Below, in pieces: positions 24,779 through 32,441 of a stretch of DNA of 32,761 nucleotides. The stretch spans positions 1 to 32,761 of the forward strand of contig JBBDXD010000023.1 in NCBI GenBank assembly GCA_040902535.1, in the 5' to 3' direction. The stretch is from Dehalococcoidia bacterium (GTDB taxonomy: Bacteria; Chloroflexota; Dehalococcoidia; DSTF01; JACRBR01). Each line of letters begins with the position of its first letter. Position 1 is the stretch's first letter. The notes under the pieces are model-generated. The model saw only the letters and a list, made by a program, of their open reading frames with translations. It was not told where the DNA came from and searched no databases. Position numbers and translations under genes: made by a program.

Positions 24779-25653
24779 AGCGTCTCCCGCACGACGTCGC
24801 GCGCCGCCTTGTCGATGCGGACGCCGAGCAGCCGTGGATGCCGCAGCTTGCCGTGTACCGTCCACTCCGCAAAGGCCACCTGGACCACGATCTCAGGGCG
24901 CGTCCAGTGCGCGCGCTTCGGCAGGCCAATCGCCCTCGTAAACGGTGGCGCCGGCACCTCTAATCGGTCGAGCCGCGCGCGAAGGTCGAGCAGCAGCTTC
25001 GTGTCGAAGCCCGTGCCCACCTTGCCGGCGAACACGAAATCGTCGCCGTCGTAGTACCCGATGAGCAGCGAGCCCAGCCCGACGCGTCCGCCGCGCGGAT
25101 CCGTGAATCCGCCCACCACCAACTCCTGCGTCGCCTCGCACTTCATCTTGAGCCAGTGCGGCAAGCGACGATGTTCGTAGCGCGAATCGCGGCGCTTCGC
25201 GATCACGCCTTCCCAGCCCTCGTTGCACGCCCGCTCCCACGGCTTGGCATCGTCGAGACGTTCGACCAGTGTCAGAGGCGACCGCAGCCGTAGCCTGCTC
25301 AGCCGTTGCCGTCGCTCCTCAAGCGGAAGCGCCGTGACGTCGCGGCCTTCGAGCCACATGATGTCGAAGACGTTGTACGCGACCTCACCCCGCTTGCCCC
25401 ACACGCCTGTCGCTTCGCCGTCGAGGATCACGTTGCGCACGCCGAGTTCGGCGACCGCCTCGACGACGGAAGGATAGTTCGCATTCTGCAGCAGCCGGTT
25501 ACGCGAAAGAAGCCGGACGTTACGCCCGTTCTTGAATGCGAGCAGGCGAATGCCATCGAACTTGCGCTCGAACACCCACTCCGGTGCCGTGAACCGCTCC
25601 TGCGTGAGCGTCGCGGCCATCGGTTCGACCCAGTCGGGGAAGGCGGATGTCAC
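24775..25653 (-). CDS. ligD: ATP-dependent DNA ligase, LigD-type
   Basis: The 292-residue protein begins with GTG 25651-25653, with AGGA about eight bases upstream. It has the nucleotidyltransferase motif KFDG at 31-34 (adenylated lysine K31), VILDGEATG, VFDIMWLEGRD, EGVIAKRRDS and LKMKC. A C-terminal OB-fold follows (GSLLIGYYDGDDFVFAGKVGTGF). The length and motif spacing match the ligase domain of LigD, which seals double-strand breaks with Ku. Here ligase and polymerase are separate genes joined by a TTGA overlap, instead of one fused LigD. They are surely co-translated. The absence of ku nearby is noted; it may lie elsewhere in the genome. Confidence 0.9.
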   Translation of the reverse strand: MTSAFPDWVEPMAATLTQERFTAPEWVFERKFDGIRLLAFKNGRNVRLLSRNRLLQNANYPSVVEAVAELGVRNVILDGEATGVWGKRGEVAYNVFDIMWLEGRDVTALPLEERRQRLSRLRLRSPLTLVERLDDAKPWERACNEGWEGVIAKRRDSRYEHRRLPHWLKMKCEATQELVVGGFTDPRGGRVGLGSLLIGYYDGDDFVFAGKVGTGFDTKLLLDLRARLDRLEVPAPPFTRAIGLPKRAHWTRPEIVVQVAFAEWTVHGKLRHPRLLGVRIDKAARDVVRETL

Positions 25654-25686
25654 GGAGCTGTCCTGTTAAGGCGTACATGGCGCGGC

Positions 25687-27237
25687 TCAGCGGAGGCCGT
25701 CGACGATGGAAGGATCCAGGCCCGGAAACCCGCGCAAGAACTCGGCGCGCTCGCCATTCAGCTTCTCTACCCACGCATCGTATTCGTCGACGCGCCCCAT
25801 CGCCTCGAAGCGCTCGCGCGGACGCAGCAAATCTTCGTCCTCAGCCGCGATGCCCGGCACGTGCGCCGCCAGCGCATACCCGAAGTCGCGATCGTCGATC
25901 CAATCGATGCCACCCTCGGCGACCGCCTGCACGCAGGCCGACGAGTGTCGCACCTTGACCTTCTTCGACCCCTCCCCCGCGTCGTCGACGATCCAGCCGG
26001 TGTTCATCAAGTACACGTCGACCGGGGAGCGGCGCAGCAGTTCGAGAAATCGGTTGCCCTGCAGCGCGTGCGGCATCGGGAAGAAGGGGTTCGTGCCGGG
26101 GACGCGCAATGCCTTGCCCGCCTCGTCCTTGCCGCCGGCGCTCGTGCCCTGGGTTTCTCCCAGCATGAAGTACGCCGCCGCCTGGCGCTGCGTCAGTTTC
26201 GCGATCGCCGGCACGACGCCGCGCGCCCGGTTGAGGATCACGATCGCGCTGACGGGCGGGATGTTGCGCGCGTCCTCGTAGCGCCCCAACGCGGCGAACG
26301 GAAACACGGCGCGGCCGTTCTGCGTGAACGACTCGTTGAAGAAGTCCAGCGTGCCATCGTCGTTACGGTAGACGTTCTCGAGGTACGCGTCCGGACTCGT
26401 CGTCGCGCGGTAGATCTCGGGCTCCGTCTCTTCGCTCAACGCGAAGGTCTTCGCAAAACAGCCGTTCTCGCTGCCGTGGATGCGCCCGTCCGGCATCCAG
26501 GCGATGAAGTCGTCCTGCACCGGCTTCGCGCCGCCGGCGCTCTGGAACGTTGTCGTCGTCTTGCCGGTCCCCGAGAGCCCGATGATGACGATCGTCTTCG
26601 TCCCTTTCGATGTCGGTATGACTTTCGCGCCGGCGTGCATCGCCAGCCCGTCCATGTCGTAGACGATCTTGTTCCACATGCGCAGCCCGCCCTTCTTCGA
26701 CTCCCCGAAGTAGTCGGAGTTCAGGACGCGCGTCACGCCGCTATCAAGATCGACCGCGATGCAACGGTCGTTCGGGTATCCGGGAGCGGTGAGGTTCGGC
26801 GTATCGATGATCGTCACCGCGGGCTCGCCCGCTGCCGCCTTGTCGAAGTACAGGTATTTCTGCATGCCGGCGACGTTCGCGTTGCGACGCTCGATGATCA
26901 GCCGCGCCGGCGTCCGCACCTCCGCCGCGTTCGAGATGTCACCGTCGATGACGATCATCTCCTGTTCGCGCACGTACGCGTCCTGGCGCTGCGCGATCGC
27001 GTCGTAGTCGCTGCGCGACATCACCTGCAGCCCGAACAACGACTCCGGATCATCACTCACGATGTACGTGCTGGCGGTACTGCGCGCATCGACGCGCGTC
27101 AGGACGTCGAGGTTGCCGAACGCGGTCGGCTTCGCGTTCGGCATCTCAGCCGTCATCCGCCGCAGCTCATCCTGCCCGGGATTATCGATGAATGCACGGG
27201 CTTCCAGTTCGTACGACGTCGTCTGCAGCGTCACCAT
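25687..27237 (-). CDS. pckA: Phosphoenolpyruvate carboxykinase (ATP), divergent
   Basis: This enzyme converts oxaloacetate and ATP to phosphoenolpyruvate, the entry step of gluconeogenesis. The start ATG at 27235-27237 is preferred because GGAGG lies five bases upstream; ATG 27249 overlaps that site. The 516-residue product shows YFGESKKG (176-183, cf. the usual YxGExKKG), the P-loop GLSGTGKTTTT (220-230) and the DD pair of kinase motif 2 (242-243) in QDDFIAWMPDG. ENGCFAKTF follows (cf. EGGCYAKT). The usual MHCSAN motif reads MHAGAK, so the enzyme is divergent, but all key phosphate-binding positions are present. A GTP-dependent type is excluded by the ATP-type P-loop context. It is alone in its transcription unit. 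Confidence 0.82.
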   Translation of the reverse strand: MVTLQTTSYELEARAFIDNPGQDELRRMTAEMPNAKPTAFGNLDVLTRVDARSTASTYIVSDDPESLFGLQVMSRSDYDAIAQRQDAYVREQEMIVIDGDISNAAEVRTPARLIIERRNANVAGMQKYLYFDKAAAGEPAVTIIDTPNLTAPGYPNDRCIAVDLDSGVTRVLNSDYFGESKKGGLRMWNKIVYDMDGLAMHAGAKVIPTSKGTKTIVIIGLSGTGKTTTTFQSAGGAKPVQDDFIAWMPDGRIHGSENGCFAKTFALSEETEPEIYRATTSPDAYLENVYRNDDGTLDFFNESFTQNGRAVFPFAALGRYEDARNIPPVSAIVILNRARGVVPAIAKLTQRQAAAYFMLGETQGTSAGGKDEAGKALRVPGTNPFFPMPHALQGNRFLELLRRSPVDVYLMNTGWIVDDAGEGSKKVKVRHSSACVQAVAEGGIDWIDDRDFGYALAAHVPGIAAEDEDLLRPRERFEAMGRVDEYDAWVEKLNGERAEFLRGFPGLDPSIVDGLR

Positions 27238-27542
27238 GCGCGCCTCCATCCCGCTCTACATTACGAGGTGAACTGACAGTACCACGGTTCGCCATGCGAG
27301 GTTCAGATCGTCGGGAACTACATCGGAGCCACGCGGCAGGCGCCTGTTGCGCGACCGGCTCCCCAGGAAAGTGCGAACCTGCGACCATCGGATTAGAGGG
27401 CTCGCCTACGCCTCATGCAGAGCCGCGATTCGTCTTGTCATGGTGTTCAGACTTAACCTTGAGAGCCACGCGACTCACATCCCGGCTGCGATGGCGATCA
27501 CCTTCGCCGATCGACGCGGACAGTCGCTCCTGCGTTCGCCGC
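27238..27542. other. Intergenic region with a tRNA-like fragment
   Basis: This stretch holds the pckA ribosome-binding site at its left end and no convincing gene. On the minus strand, 27399-27374 reads like the piece of an arginine tRNA from the anticodon loop (CCTCTAA) to the T loop (GGTTCG). The matching 5' half and the 3' side of the T stem do not form, so it is not called a tRNA. The rest shows no repeats or terminator. Confidence 0.35.
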
Positions 27543-28835
27543 TTACGCCAGGAAGTAGCTCTTGCAGGCATCGTCGAGCGCGGCGGGCGTGATCTCCGGT
27601 GCGCGGTCGTCGTGGCGCGCAGCGTCGACCACCGCCTCGACGACGTCACGCGGGTGCGATCCACGCATCTCCCGCCGATCGCCGTACCACGTCGCGAACA
27701 GGTGCGTCACCGATGCGTCGTCGTACGCGATCCCGCGCGCCGCGCACTCGCGACGGAAGATCTCGCGGTACTCCGTTTCGTCCGGGCCCGGGATCTCCAC
27801 CTTGTAGCGGATGCGGCGCAGGAAGGCCTCATCGGCGAGACTCTCCGGCGGCAAATTCGTCGAGAAGACGAGCAGCGAGTCGAACGGTATCTCCACCGTC
27901 TGACCGGTGTGCAGCGTCAGGTGGTCCGAGCCGGACTCGAGCGCCACGATCCAGCGGTTGAGCAACTGCACGGCCGGGATCTGCTGGCGGCCCAGGTCGT
28001 CGATGATCAATGTGCCGCCGTTCGCCTTGAGCTGCAGCGGCGCTTCGTAGAGCTTGGTGTCGCTGTCCAGCACCAGCTCCAGGCTGTGCCGCGTCAGCTC
28101 GCCGCCGGCCCAGATCACCGGCCGCTTCACGCGCGCCCATCTGCCATCAAGCCGCGGCCGCATCAGCCTGTCGATGTCGTCGCCGTCATCTTCGTCGGCG
28201 ACCGGCTCGTGTTTCGATGCATCGAAGACTCGCACGATCTGCCCGACGACTTCGACCGCGTACGGCACCAGTACGGTGCCGCCGACGACATTGCCGATCT
28301 TGTGCGCCACCGTCGTCTTGCCGTTGCCCGATTCGCCGTGGATCAGCATCGGCTTGTGCGAGCGCACGGCCCAGCCGATGCGTCGCAGCGTGTCATCGTT
28401 GAGGACGAGCGCGCCCAGACCGCGCTCCAGTTCGTCGCGCGGAATATCGATATCGGCGATGCTTTGCGCGCGCACCTGCGCCACGTAGTCGCTCACCGCG
28501 ACCGGCACCGGCCCGATGTAGCCATTGCGCGCCAGCGCCTCCTCCGCGCGCCGGTGCCCCTGCTGCGTGAGCGTATATCCGTACGATGCTGCATTCGGCG
28601 TATCCGATGTCAGCACCGACGCGAGTCCTTCGCGCGACATCGCTTGCAGGAGCTCTTCGATCGGCGCGAGCGCGACCCGCAGCTCGTCGGACAGCTCTGT
28701 GCGGGTCAGTCTGCCGCGATAGAACATCGTCTTCAGCAGCAGGTCGCGGACGACCGCCGGGCTGACGCCGAGCCCCGAAAGGGTCACCGGCTCGACGCGA
28801 GCTGTTTCGCTGCGTGGACTAATTAAGGTCGTCAT
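27543..28835 (-). CDS. AAA-family ATPase with N-terminal winged-helix-like region
   Basis: The start ATG at 28833-28835 is chosen because GGAGGG lies about four bases upstream; ATG 28865 is the outer alternative. The 430-residue protein has an N-terminal helical segment that looks like a winged helix (about 25-105: FYRGRLTRTELSDEL, then SYGYTLTQQGHRRAEEAL). An AAA ATPase domain has Walker A HGESGNGKTT (166-175) and Walker B GTLIIDDLGR (about 270). FSTNLPPESLADEAFLRRI is the sensor and arginine-finger region. A long insert lies between Walker A and B. It is divergent from a VWA protein, an arrangement seen with MoxR-like ATPase/VWA pairs. A link to the Flp pilus is possible. Confidence 0.8.
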   Translation of the reverse strand: MTTLISPRSETARVEPVTLSGLGVSPAVVRDLLLKTMFYRGRLTRTELSDELRVALAPIEELLQAMSREGLASVLTSDTPNAASYGYTLTQQGHRRAEEALARNGYIGPVPVAVSDYVAQVRAQSIADIDIPRDELERGLGALVLNDDTLRRIGWAVRSHKPMLIHGESGNGKTTVAHKIGNVVGGTVLVPYAVEVVGQIVRVFDASKHEPVADEDDGDDIDRLMRPRLDGRWARVKRPVIWAGGELTRHSLELVLDSDTKLYEAPLQLKANGGTLIIDDLGRQQIPAVQLLNRWIVALESGSDHLTLHTGQTVEIPFDSLLVFSTNLPPESLADEAFLRRIRYKVEIPGPDETEYREIFRRECAARGIAYDDASVTHLFATWYGDRREMRGSHPRDVVEAVVDAARHDDRAPEITPAALDDACKSYFLA

Positions 28836-28972
28836 GCGCCCTCCATAAAGAAACGAACGGGGCACAACATAGTTGATCTTATGGCAGGGCCGCCGCCAGC
28901 GGCCTTGTCAAGACGTGGTCGCGATCTTCACATCCGCAGATCCGGAGGCTATCCTGTGACTCGATCTTCGTT

Positions 28973-30568
28973 ATGTTGCGCGAGGGGTGGCGCGCACGAT
29001 TCGTGGTGCCGGTGATCATGTCTCGCCCGTTCGTGCCCCACGCCATTCGACCCAACCTCGCGCGGGTGACGCTTGTCGCCCTGGCGCTGCTCGTCTGCAG
29101 CGGCGCGATCGGGCGCGGCGCCGCCTCGGCGCAGGACCCGCAGCCGTCCGTCGCCGTAAGCCAGCTTGACAGCGCGTCGTATCCGGAAATGACCGCCGTC
29201 GTGACGGTGCTCGATGCCAACGGCACGACGGTGCGCGGCTTGCCGCCGGAGGCGTTCACCGCCAGCGACGGCGCGAATGCCGTCCAGGTGGCCGCCGTCC
29301 AGCCCGTGCTTGACGCTTCGCTGAGCCTCGGCGTCGTGCTGATCATCGACGTGTCGGGCAGCATGGAGGGTGAGCCGCTCGCCGCCGCGAAGGCAGCCGC
29401 GACGGCCTTCGTGCGCCAGCTTGACCCCGCCGACGAAGCCGCCCTGCTCGCCTTCCAGGACGACGTCCAACTGGTCATCGACTTCACGACGGACCGCGAA
29501 GCACTGGTCGCCGGCATCGATGGACTCGTCGCGGCAGGCGCCACCTCGCTGTACGAAGCGGTGCAGGCCGGCGTCTTCGCCGCCCGCTCGAGCCAGGCGC
29601 CCCGGCAGGCGATCGTCATGCTGTCCGATGGCCAGAACGACACGCTCACGTCCGACGCGACCGAAGCCGGGTCGCTCGACTCGGCGCGCGGAGCCGGCGT
29701 GCCGGTGTTTGCGATTGGCTTCGGGGGCGGCGCCGATCCGGCGTACCTGGGCCGGCTCGCGGATGCCAGCGGCGGCCGCTACTCGGCGGCGAGCGCGACG
29801 GATGTCGCGGCCGTGTATACGGCGATCGCCCAGCAGCTTCGCGGCCAGTATGCGCTGACGCTCCGTTCGACGGCGGCCGCTGACGGCGCCGATGCATCGC
29901 TGGTCGTGGCGGTCGACGTCGGCGGGCAGCGGGTTCAGTCGCCGCCGGCGCCGTTCGTGCGCGGGGAGGCGCCGCCGGCGGCGGTAGTACCGACGAGCGC
30001 ACCGCGGCCGCCCGCCGCAGATGCGGACACCAACGGTGGCACATCGCTGCTGCCGTTCGTGCTCCTGGCTCTGGTCGGCGTGCCGGCCGTTGGCGTGGTG
30101 GTCGTCGTGGCGGTGCGGCAACTGCGCTCGCGTCGCGAACAGCGCGAGCGCGACCGCGTCGCCGGTCAGCAGTCGGACCAGGGGGTGCCGCCTCCGTTCC
30201 CGGGCGCGCCGTTCGAGCATGCGCCGGAACGACACGCGCGCGTGTCGGCGGTCAGCGGCGATCAGGCGGGCACGTCGGTAGCGTTCGGTTCGATACCGAT
30301 CGTCATCGGGTCCGACAAGCAGGCGGACGTGCGATTGGCGAGTTCGCGCGAGGTGGCGCCGAAGCACGCGCTGCTCTGGGTGCGCGAAGGCAAGATCATG
30401 CTGCGGCACACCGGCGGCGTGCGGCAGACGTTATCGGCGGGGCGGCCGGTGGACTGGTTGATCCTCGAGGACGGGGACGAGTTTTCGATCGGCCCGTATC
30501 ACTACCGGGTCGAGGTGCTTGCTCCGAACGGCAGCGCGCCTAGCGCCGGAACGGGTGCTTCCAATTGA
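28973..30568 (+). CDS. Secreted/membrane VWA protein with C-terminal FHA-like domain
   Basis: The 531-residue protein has an N-terminal signal-like helix (VTLVALALLVCSGAIG, 32-47), then a von Willebrand A domain with an intact MIDAS motif D126-x-S128-x-S130 (DVSGSMEG). A proline- and alanine-rich linker follows. A transmembrane helix (about 360-382) and a basic stretch come next. The C-terminal cytoplasmic part resembles an FHA phosphopeptide-binding domain (IVIGSDKQADVRLASSREVAPKHALLWV, then LEDGDEFSIGPYHYRVEV). It therefore has an extracellular VWA and an intracellular FHA. ATG 29018 is an alternative start; neither has a good Shine-Dalgarno site. In Chloroflexota such VWA genes often accompany Flp/Tad pilus genes. 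The gene is divergent from the AAA ATPase. Its end overlaps the next gene tail to tail by 29 bases. Confidence 0.85.
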   Translation: MLREGWRARFVVPVIMSRPFVPHAIRPNLARVTLVALALLVCSGAIGRGAASAQDPQPSVAVSQLDSASYPEMTAVVTVLDANGTTVRGLPPEAFTASDGANAVQVAAVQPVLDASLSLGVVLIIDVSGSMEGEPLAAAKAAATAFVRQLDPADEAALLAFQDDVQLVIDFTTDREALVAGIDGLVAAGATSLYEAVQAGVFAARSSQAPRQAIVMLSDGQNDTLTSDATEAGSLDSARGAGVPVFAIGFGGGADPAYLGRLADASGGRYSAASATDVAAVYTAIAQQLRGQYALTLRSTAAADGADASLVVAVDVGGQRVQSPPAPFVRGEAPPAAVVPTSAPRPPAADADTNGGTSLLPFVLLALVGVPAVGVVVVVAVRQLRSRREQRERDRVAGQQSDQGVPPPFPGAPFEHAPERHARVSAVSGDQAGTSVAFGSIPIVIGSDKQADVRLASSREVAPKHALLWVREGKIMLRHTGGVRQTLSAGRPVDWLILEDGDEFSIGPYHYRVEVLAPNGSAPSAGTGASN

Positions 30569-30821
30569 AGGCCATGCGGTAGGCCTCGAAGATCAGGCCC
30601 GCCCAGAACCCGTAGAAGACGAACGTCGAGACGTACTCGATCACCTGGACGCCGGGATTGACGATGCCGAGGCCGATGATTGCGCCGAGGCCGACGCTTG
30701 TGCCGATGCCGATTCCGTTCATCGTGAAATTATCGACGATGTCAAGGTGCTGTGTCAGCAACGTTCGGGCGGAGTTTCGCAAAGAGTTTGGCGCAGGCGC
30801 GGATTGTTTCACGTGAAACAT
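30540..30821 (-). CDS. Small membrane protein whose start codon lies beside parS
   Basis: The 93-residue frame begins MFHVKQ, the amino-acid reading of a parS site, and continues through DNFTMNGIGIG to one or two hydrophobic helices (TSVGLGAIIGLGIVNPG and STFVFYGFWAGLIFEAYRM). It ends in a basic tail. No family was recognised. A later ATG (MNGIGIG) could be the real start, leaving parS upstream as a non-coding site. Its end overlaps the VWA gene by 29 bases. A small membrane protein here is plausible but not certain. Confidence 0.5.
   Translation of the reverse strand: MFHVKQSAPAPNSLRNSARTLLTQHLDIVDNFTMNGIGIGTSVGLGAIIGLGIVNPGVQVIEYVSTFVFYGFWAGLIFEAYRMAFNWKHPFRR
30805..30820. promoter_or_regulatory. 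parS centromere site (ParB-binding palindrome)
   Basis: TGTTTCACGTGAAACA is a perfect 16-bp palindrome identical to the widely conserved bacterial parS consensus TGTTNCACGTGAAACA. ParB binds such sites to segregate chromosomes, usually clustered around the origin. It overlaps the ATG of a small membrane protein. No parA, parB, gidB or DnaA-box cluster (TTATNCACA) was seen in the window, so this may be an outlying site or the edge of the origin region. Confidence 0.9.
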
Positions 30822-31138
30822 ATGTTCTCCTGAGCGCCGGTCTTCCGTTGGTTCTGGTCACCGTTATGTCGTGAAGATTGTGACGGCCGGCGTGCGGGTT
30901 AGCTTCGGCGGCGGCGCGCGATCTTGACAAGCGGCGTTACAGATCGGGCGAATGTAAAGCCAGATCGTTGACCGCCGGGCCGTCGCGCCCTATTGTTTGC
31001 TCGCGCGGAGGGGCCCCCGCCCCGCACCTGCGTCTCTGTGTCGAAGGTCCCTGGTTTGCAGCAAGGCCGGACGTCTGTCCGGCGGCTTTGCTATGTCCCC
31101 GCACGGTGTGCGGTCCAGAGGGAAGGCAACGGCCCGGT
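30822..31138. other. Intergenic region with two hairpins
   Basis: No convincing gene lies in this 317-base stretch. It contains a large hairpin at 31060-31092 and a smaller one, CCGCAC-GGT-GTGCGG at 31099-31113, just before the next gene. A TTGACA hexamer at 30924-30929 has no suitable -10 at 16-18 bases. Confidence 0.4.
31060..31092. other. GC-rich hairpin in a 5' leader
   Basis: GCCGGAC (31066-31072) pairs with GTCCGGC (31077-31083) around GTCT. The outer arms AGCAA (31060-31064) and TTGCT (31088-31092) also pair, separated by a small internal loop. No T run follows, so it is not an ordinary terminator. It precedes the small membrane protein gene by 46 bases and could be a leader element. 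Confidence 0.45.
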
Positions 31139-31393
31139 ATGAGCATCGACGCTACTCGGCATCTGCGCGCACTGAACCGCTACCGGCTGATGTTCATGAC
31201 ATCGCTGGGGATGGGGTCGTTCGGGGCGGCGCTGATCCTCGCCGGCATGCTGGCGTGGGCGGTCGGACCGTTTCCCGATTACCTGCCGTGGGGCATGGGC
31301 ATCCTTGGGGTGGCCATGATCCTGGGGTGGATGGTGACGTCTTCGACGACGCGGATTCTTGAGCGTGCAGGGTTTTTCGGACACCGCAGGTAG
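31139..31393 (+). CDS. Small membrane protein, two hydrophobic helices
   Basis: The 84-residue protein starts at ATG 31139 (MSIDATRHLRALNRYRLM). It has two predicted membrane helices (SLGMGSFGAALILAGMLAWA and LPWGMGILGVAMILGWMV) and a short basic C-terminus. AGGGAAGG lies upstream at a slightly long distance. The open frame extends upstream but the added part has no membrane or domain character. No family was recognised. Confidence 0.6.
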   Translation: MSIDATRHLRALNRYRLMFMTSLGMGSFGAALILAGMLAWAVGPFPDYLPWGMGILGVAMILGWMVTSSTTRILERAGFFGHRR

Positions 31394-31423
31394 CAGGACA
31401 GCACAAGTTCGCCGGGGGGCGCC

Positions 31424-31627
31424 ATGTTAAAGAGAGATCCAGAACGGCTTCAGAGGCTACGCATCGCGATCCGCTACCTGTTGACGAACGACGCGTTCGA
31501 GCGCGGCGACCAGGTGCGGCTGGCGAGGCACTTCCGGGTGACGCGGCAACGCGTCCACCAGGTGATCGTCGAAGAAGAAGTACGGACGGGCAGCCTCCGC
31601 ATGAAGCACCGTGACGCGGTGAGCTGA
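31424..31627 (+). CDS. Small helix-turn-helix protein
   Basis: The 67-residue basic protein has a helix-turn-helix look across GDQVRLARHFRVTRQRVHQVI (residues about 28-48). This resembles sigma-factor region 4 or small phage-type regulators. A G-rich Shine-Dalgarno tract (GGGGGG) lies just before ATG 31424. It follows the small membrane gene by 30 bases, so they may be co-transcribed. It lies next to the repeat-rich region leading to the pilin gene and could regulate it, but this is inference. Confidence 0.65.
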   Translation: MLKRDPERLQRLRIAIRYLLTNDAFERGDQVRLARHFRVTRQRVHQVIVEEEVRTGSLRMKHRDAVS

Positions 31628-31657
31628 CACGCGCGTCGATAACAGCGGCAAAGCAGG

Positions 31658-31679
31658 CGCCGTCACGGTTGTGGCGGCG
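31658..31679 (+). terminator. Possible terminator hairpin after the HTH gene
   Basis: CGCCGTCAC (31658-31666) pairs with GTGGCGGCG (31671-31679) around GGTT, nine pairs with one G-T pair. The following sequence is T-rich but without a clean T run (TCGTTGTGTGTCTCGTTG). The position 31 bases after the HTH stop fits a terminator. Confidence 0.4.
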
Positions 31680-31700
31680 TCGTTGTGTGTCTCGTTGTAG

Positions 31701-31780
31701 CGGTCAGCTATCAGCGGTCAGCGGTCAGCTATCAGCTGTCAGCGGTCAGCCGTCAACCGTCAGTCTCTCAGTCTGTCAGG
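31701..31780. repeat. Tandem heptamer array (CNGTCAG type)
   Basis: Nine heptamers run end to end from 31701 to 31763: CGGTCAG, CTATCAG, CGGTCAG, CGGTCAG, CTATCAG, CTGTCAG, CGGTCAG, CCGTCAA, CCGTCAG. Two looser eight-base units follow to about 31779. The conserved part is TCAG at a 7-base period. A 7-base period without spacers excludes CRISPR. It may be a short tandem repeat prone to slippage. Confidence 0.75.
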
Positions 31781-31846
31781 GGTCGCCGAATCGCACGGTT
31801 CAAGTGCTGCGCGCCTGAGAACGGCCGGTTGGGAGCGGCGCTTGTC

Positions 31847-31937
31847 CTTGACATGATCGCGCGTGGTCCGTGCTTGACATGATCGCGCGACTTGACATGA
31901 TCGCGGAACTTCATCGCGCGACTTGACATGATCGCGG
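31847..31937 (+). repeat. Iteron-like direct repeats of CTTGACATGATCGCG
   Basis: Four exact copies of CTTGACATGATCGCG start at 31847, 31873, 31891 and 31922. The last two sit in an exact 25-base unit (31882-31906 and 31913-31937) that also includes the palindrome TCGCGCGA. Spacings are 26, 18 and 31 bases, so they are not a uniform array. All are in the same orientation, pointing toward the pilin. They could be binding sites for a regulator or replication protein, or remnants of a duplicating element. Confidence 0.7.
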
Positions 31938-32042
31938 GCGTTGTGCGTTACGCGTTGTGGGTGTCGCCAGCGGTGGTTTTGCACAGCGACATGCGTGTTG
32001 ACAAACGTGCGCTTGCAATGCGTCCGAAAGTAAAGAAATCCG

Positions 32043-32072
32043 TTGACACCTTATTGGAGTGAACCGTAACGT
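32043..32072 (+). promoter_or_regulatory. Possible promoter of the Flp pilin gene
   Basis: TTGACA at 32043-32048 is perfect. The best -10 is TAACGT at 32067-32072, 18 bases away with three matches to consensus. The weak -10 makes this tentative and would suit activator dependence, for example on the repeats upstream. Confidence 0.3.
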
Positions 32073-32303
32073 GACGCACGGGCGTCCGTTATGACATCGA
32101 ACAGTCGCGCGTAGTTTTGGACGCGCGGCGAGACGGCGGCGTTACACCAGGGTCCGACACGGCCGGGAGGGATGGGGCTCTCGATCGATGATCGTCAGCA
32201 CGGCGTTGCCGTCGGCCGTCGGAGCGACAACCGAATAGAGGAGATGACCCCGCGCGGGTGCGACCGGCGGGGCCATGGCAACAGGAGCATGAGGCCCCCG
32301 GGT

Positions 32304-32322
32304 TGCACGACAGTATCGTGCA
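32304..32322 (+). other. Leader hairpin
   Basis: TGCACGA (32304-32310) and TCGTGCA (32316-32322) pair perfectly around CAGTA. It lies in the presumed pilin leader, about 175 bases before the start codon. There is no T run, so it is more likely a folded leader element than a terminator. Confidence 0.45.
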
Positions 32323-32441
32323 TCACGCCCAGCTCCAACAGGGCGGGCGTCCCCTTCCTCCGCGAGGGACCGGAAGACGAGCCTGTTGCCGCGCAAAGGA
32401 GGTGGCATCGGCAGACGACAGTTCTTACCGGCTCGAACGAT

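Noticed and set aside
25306-27276. A 656-codon open frame on the plus strand
   Set aside because: It lies antisense to the ligase and pckA, which carry clear catalytic motifs; this frame has none.
27192-28826. A 544-codon open frame on the plus strand
   Set aside because: It lies antisense to the AAA ATPase and has shadow-like composition.
28876-28911. Promoter TTGACA / TAAGAT on the minus strand before the AAA ATPase gene
   Set aside because: The spacing is 24 bases; no -10 lies at 16-18.
29003-29140. Lipoprotein signal in the VWA protein
   Set aside because: The LLVC sequence lacks the small residue needed before the cysteine.
30924-30958. Promoter from TTGACA at 30924 with TGTAAA at 30953
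   Set aside because: The spacing is 23 bases, outside the usable 15-19 range.
31701-31937. CRISPR array
   Set aside because: The repeats are 7 or 15 bases with no regular unique spacers and no cas genes.
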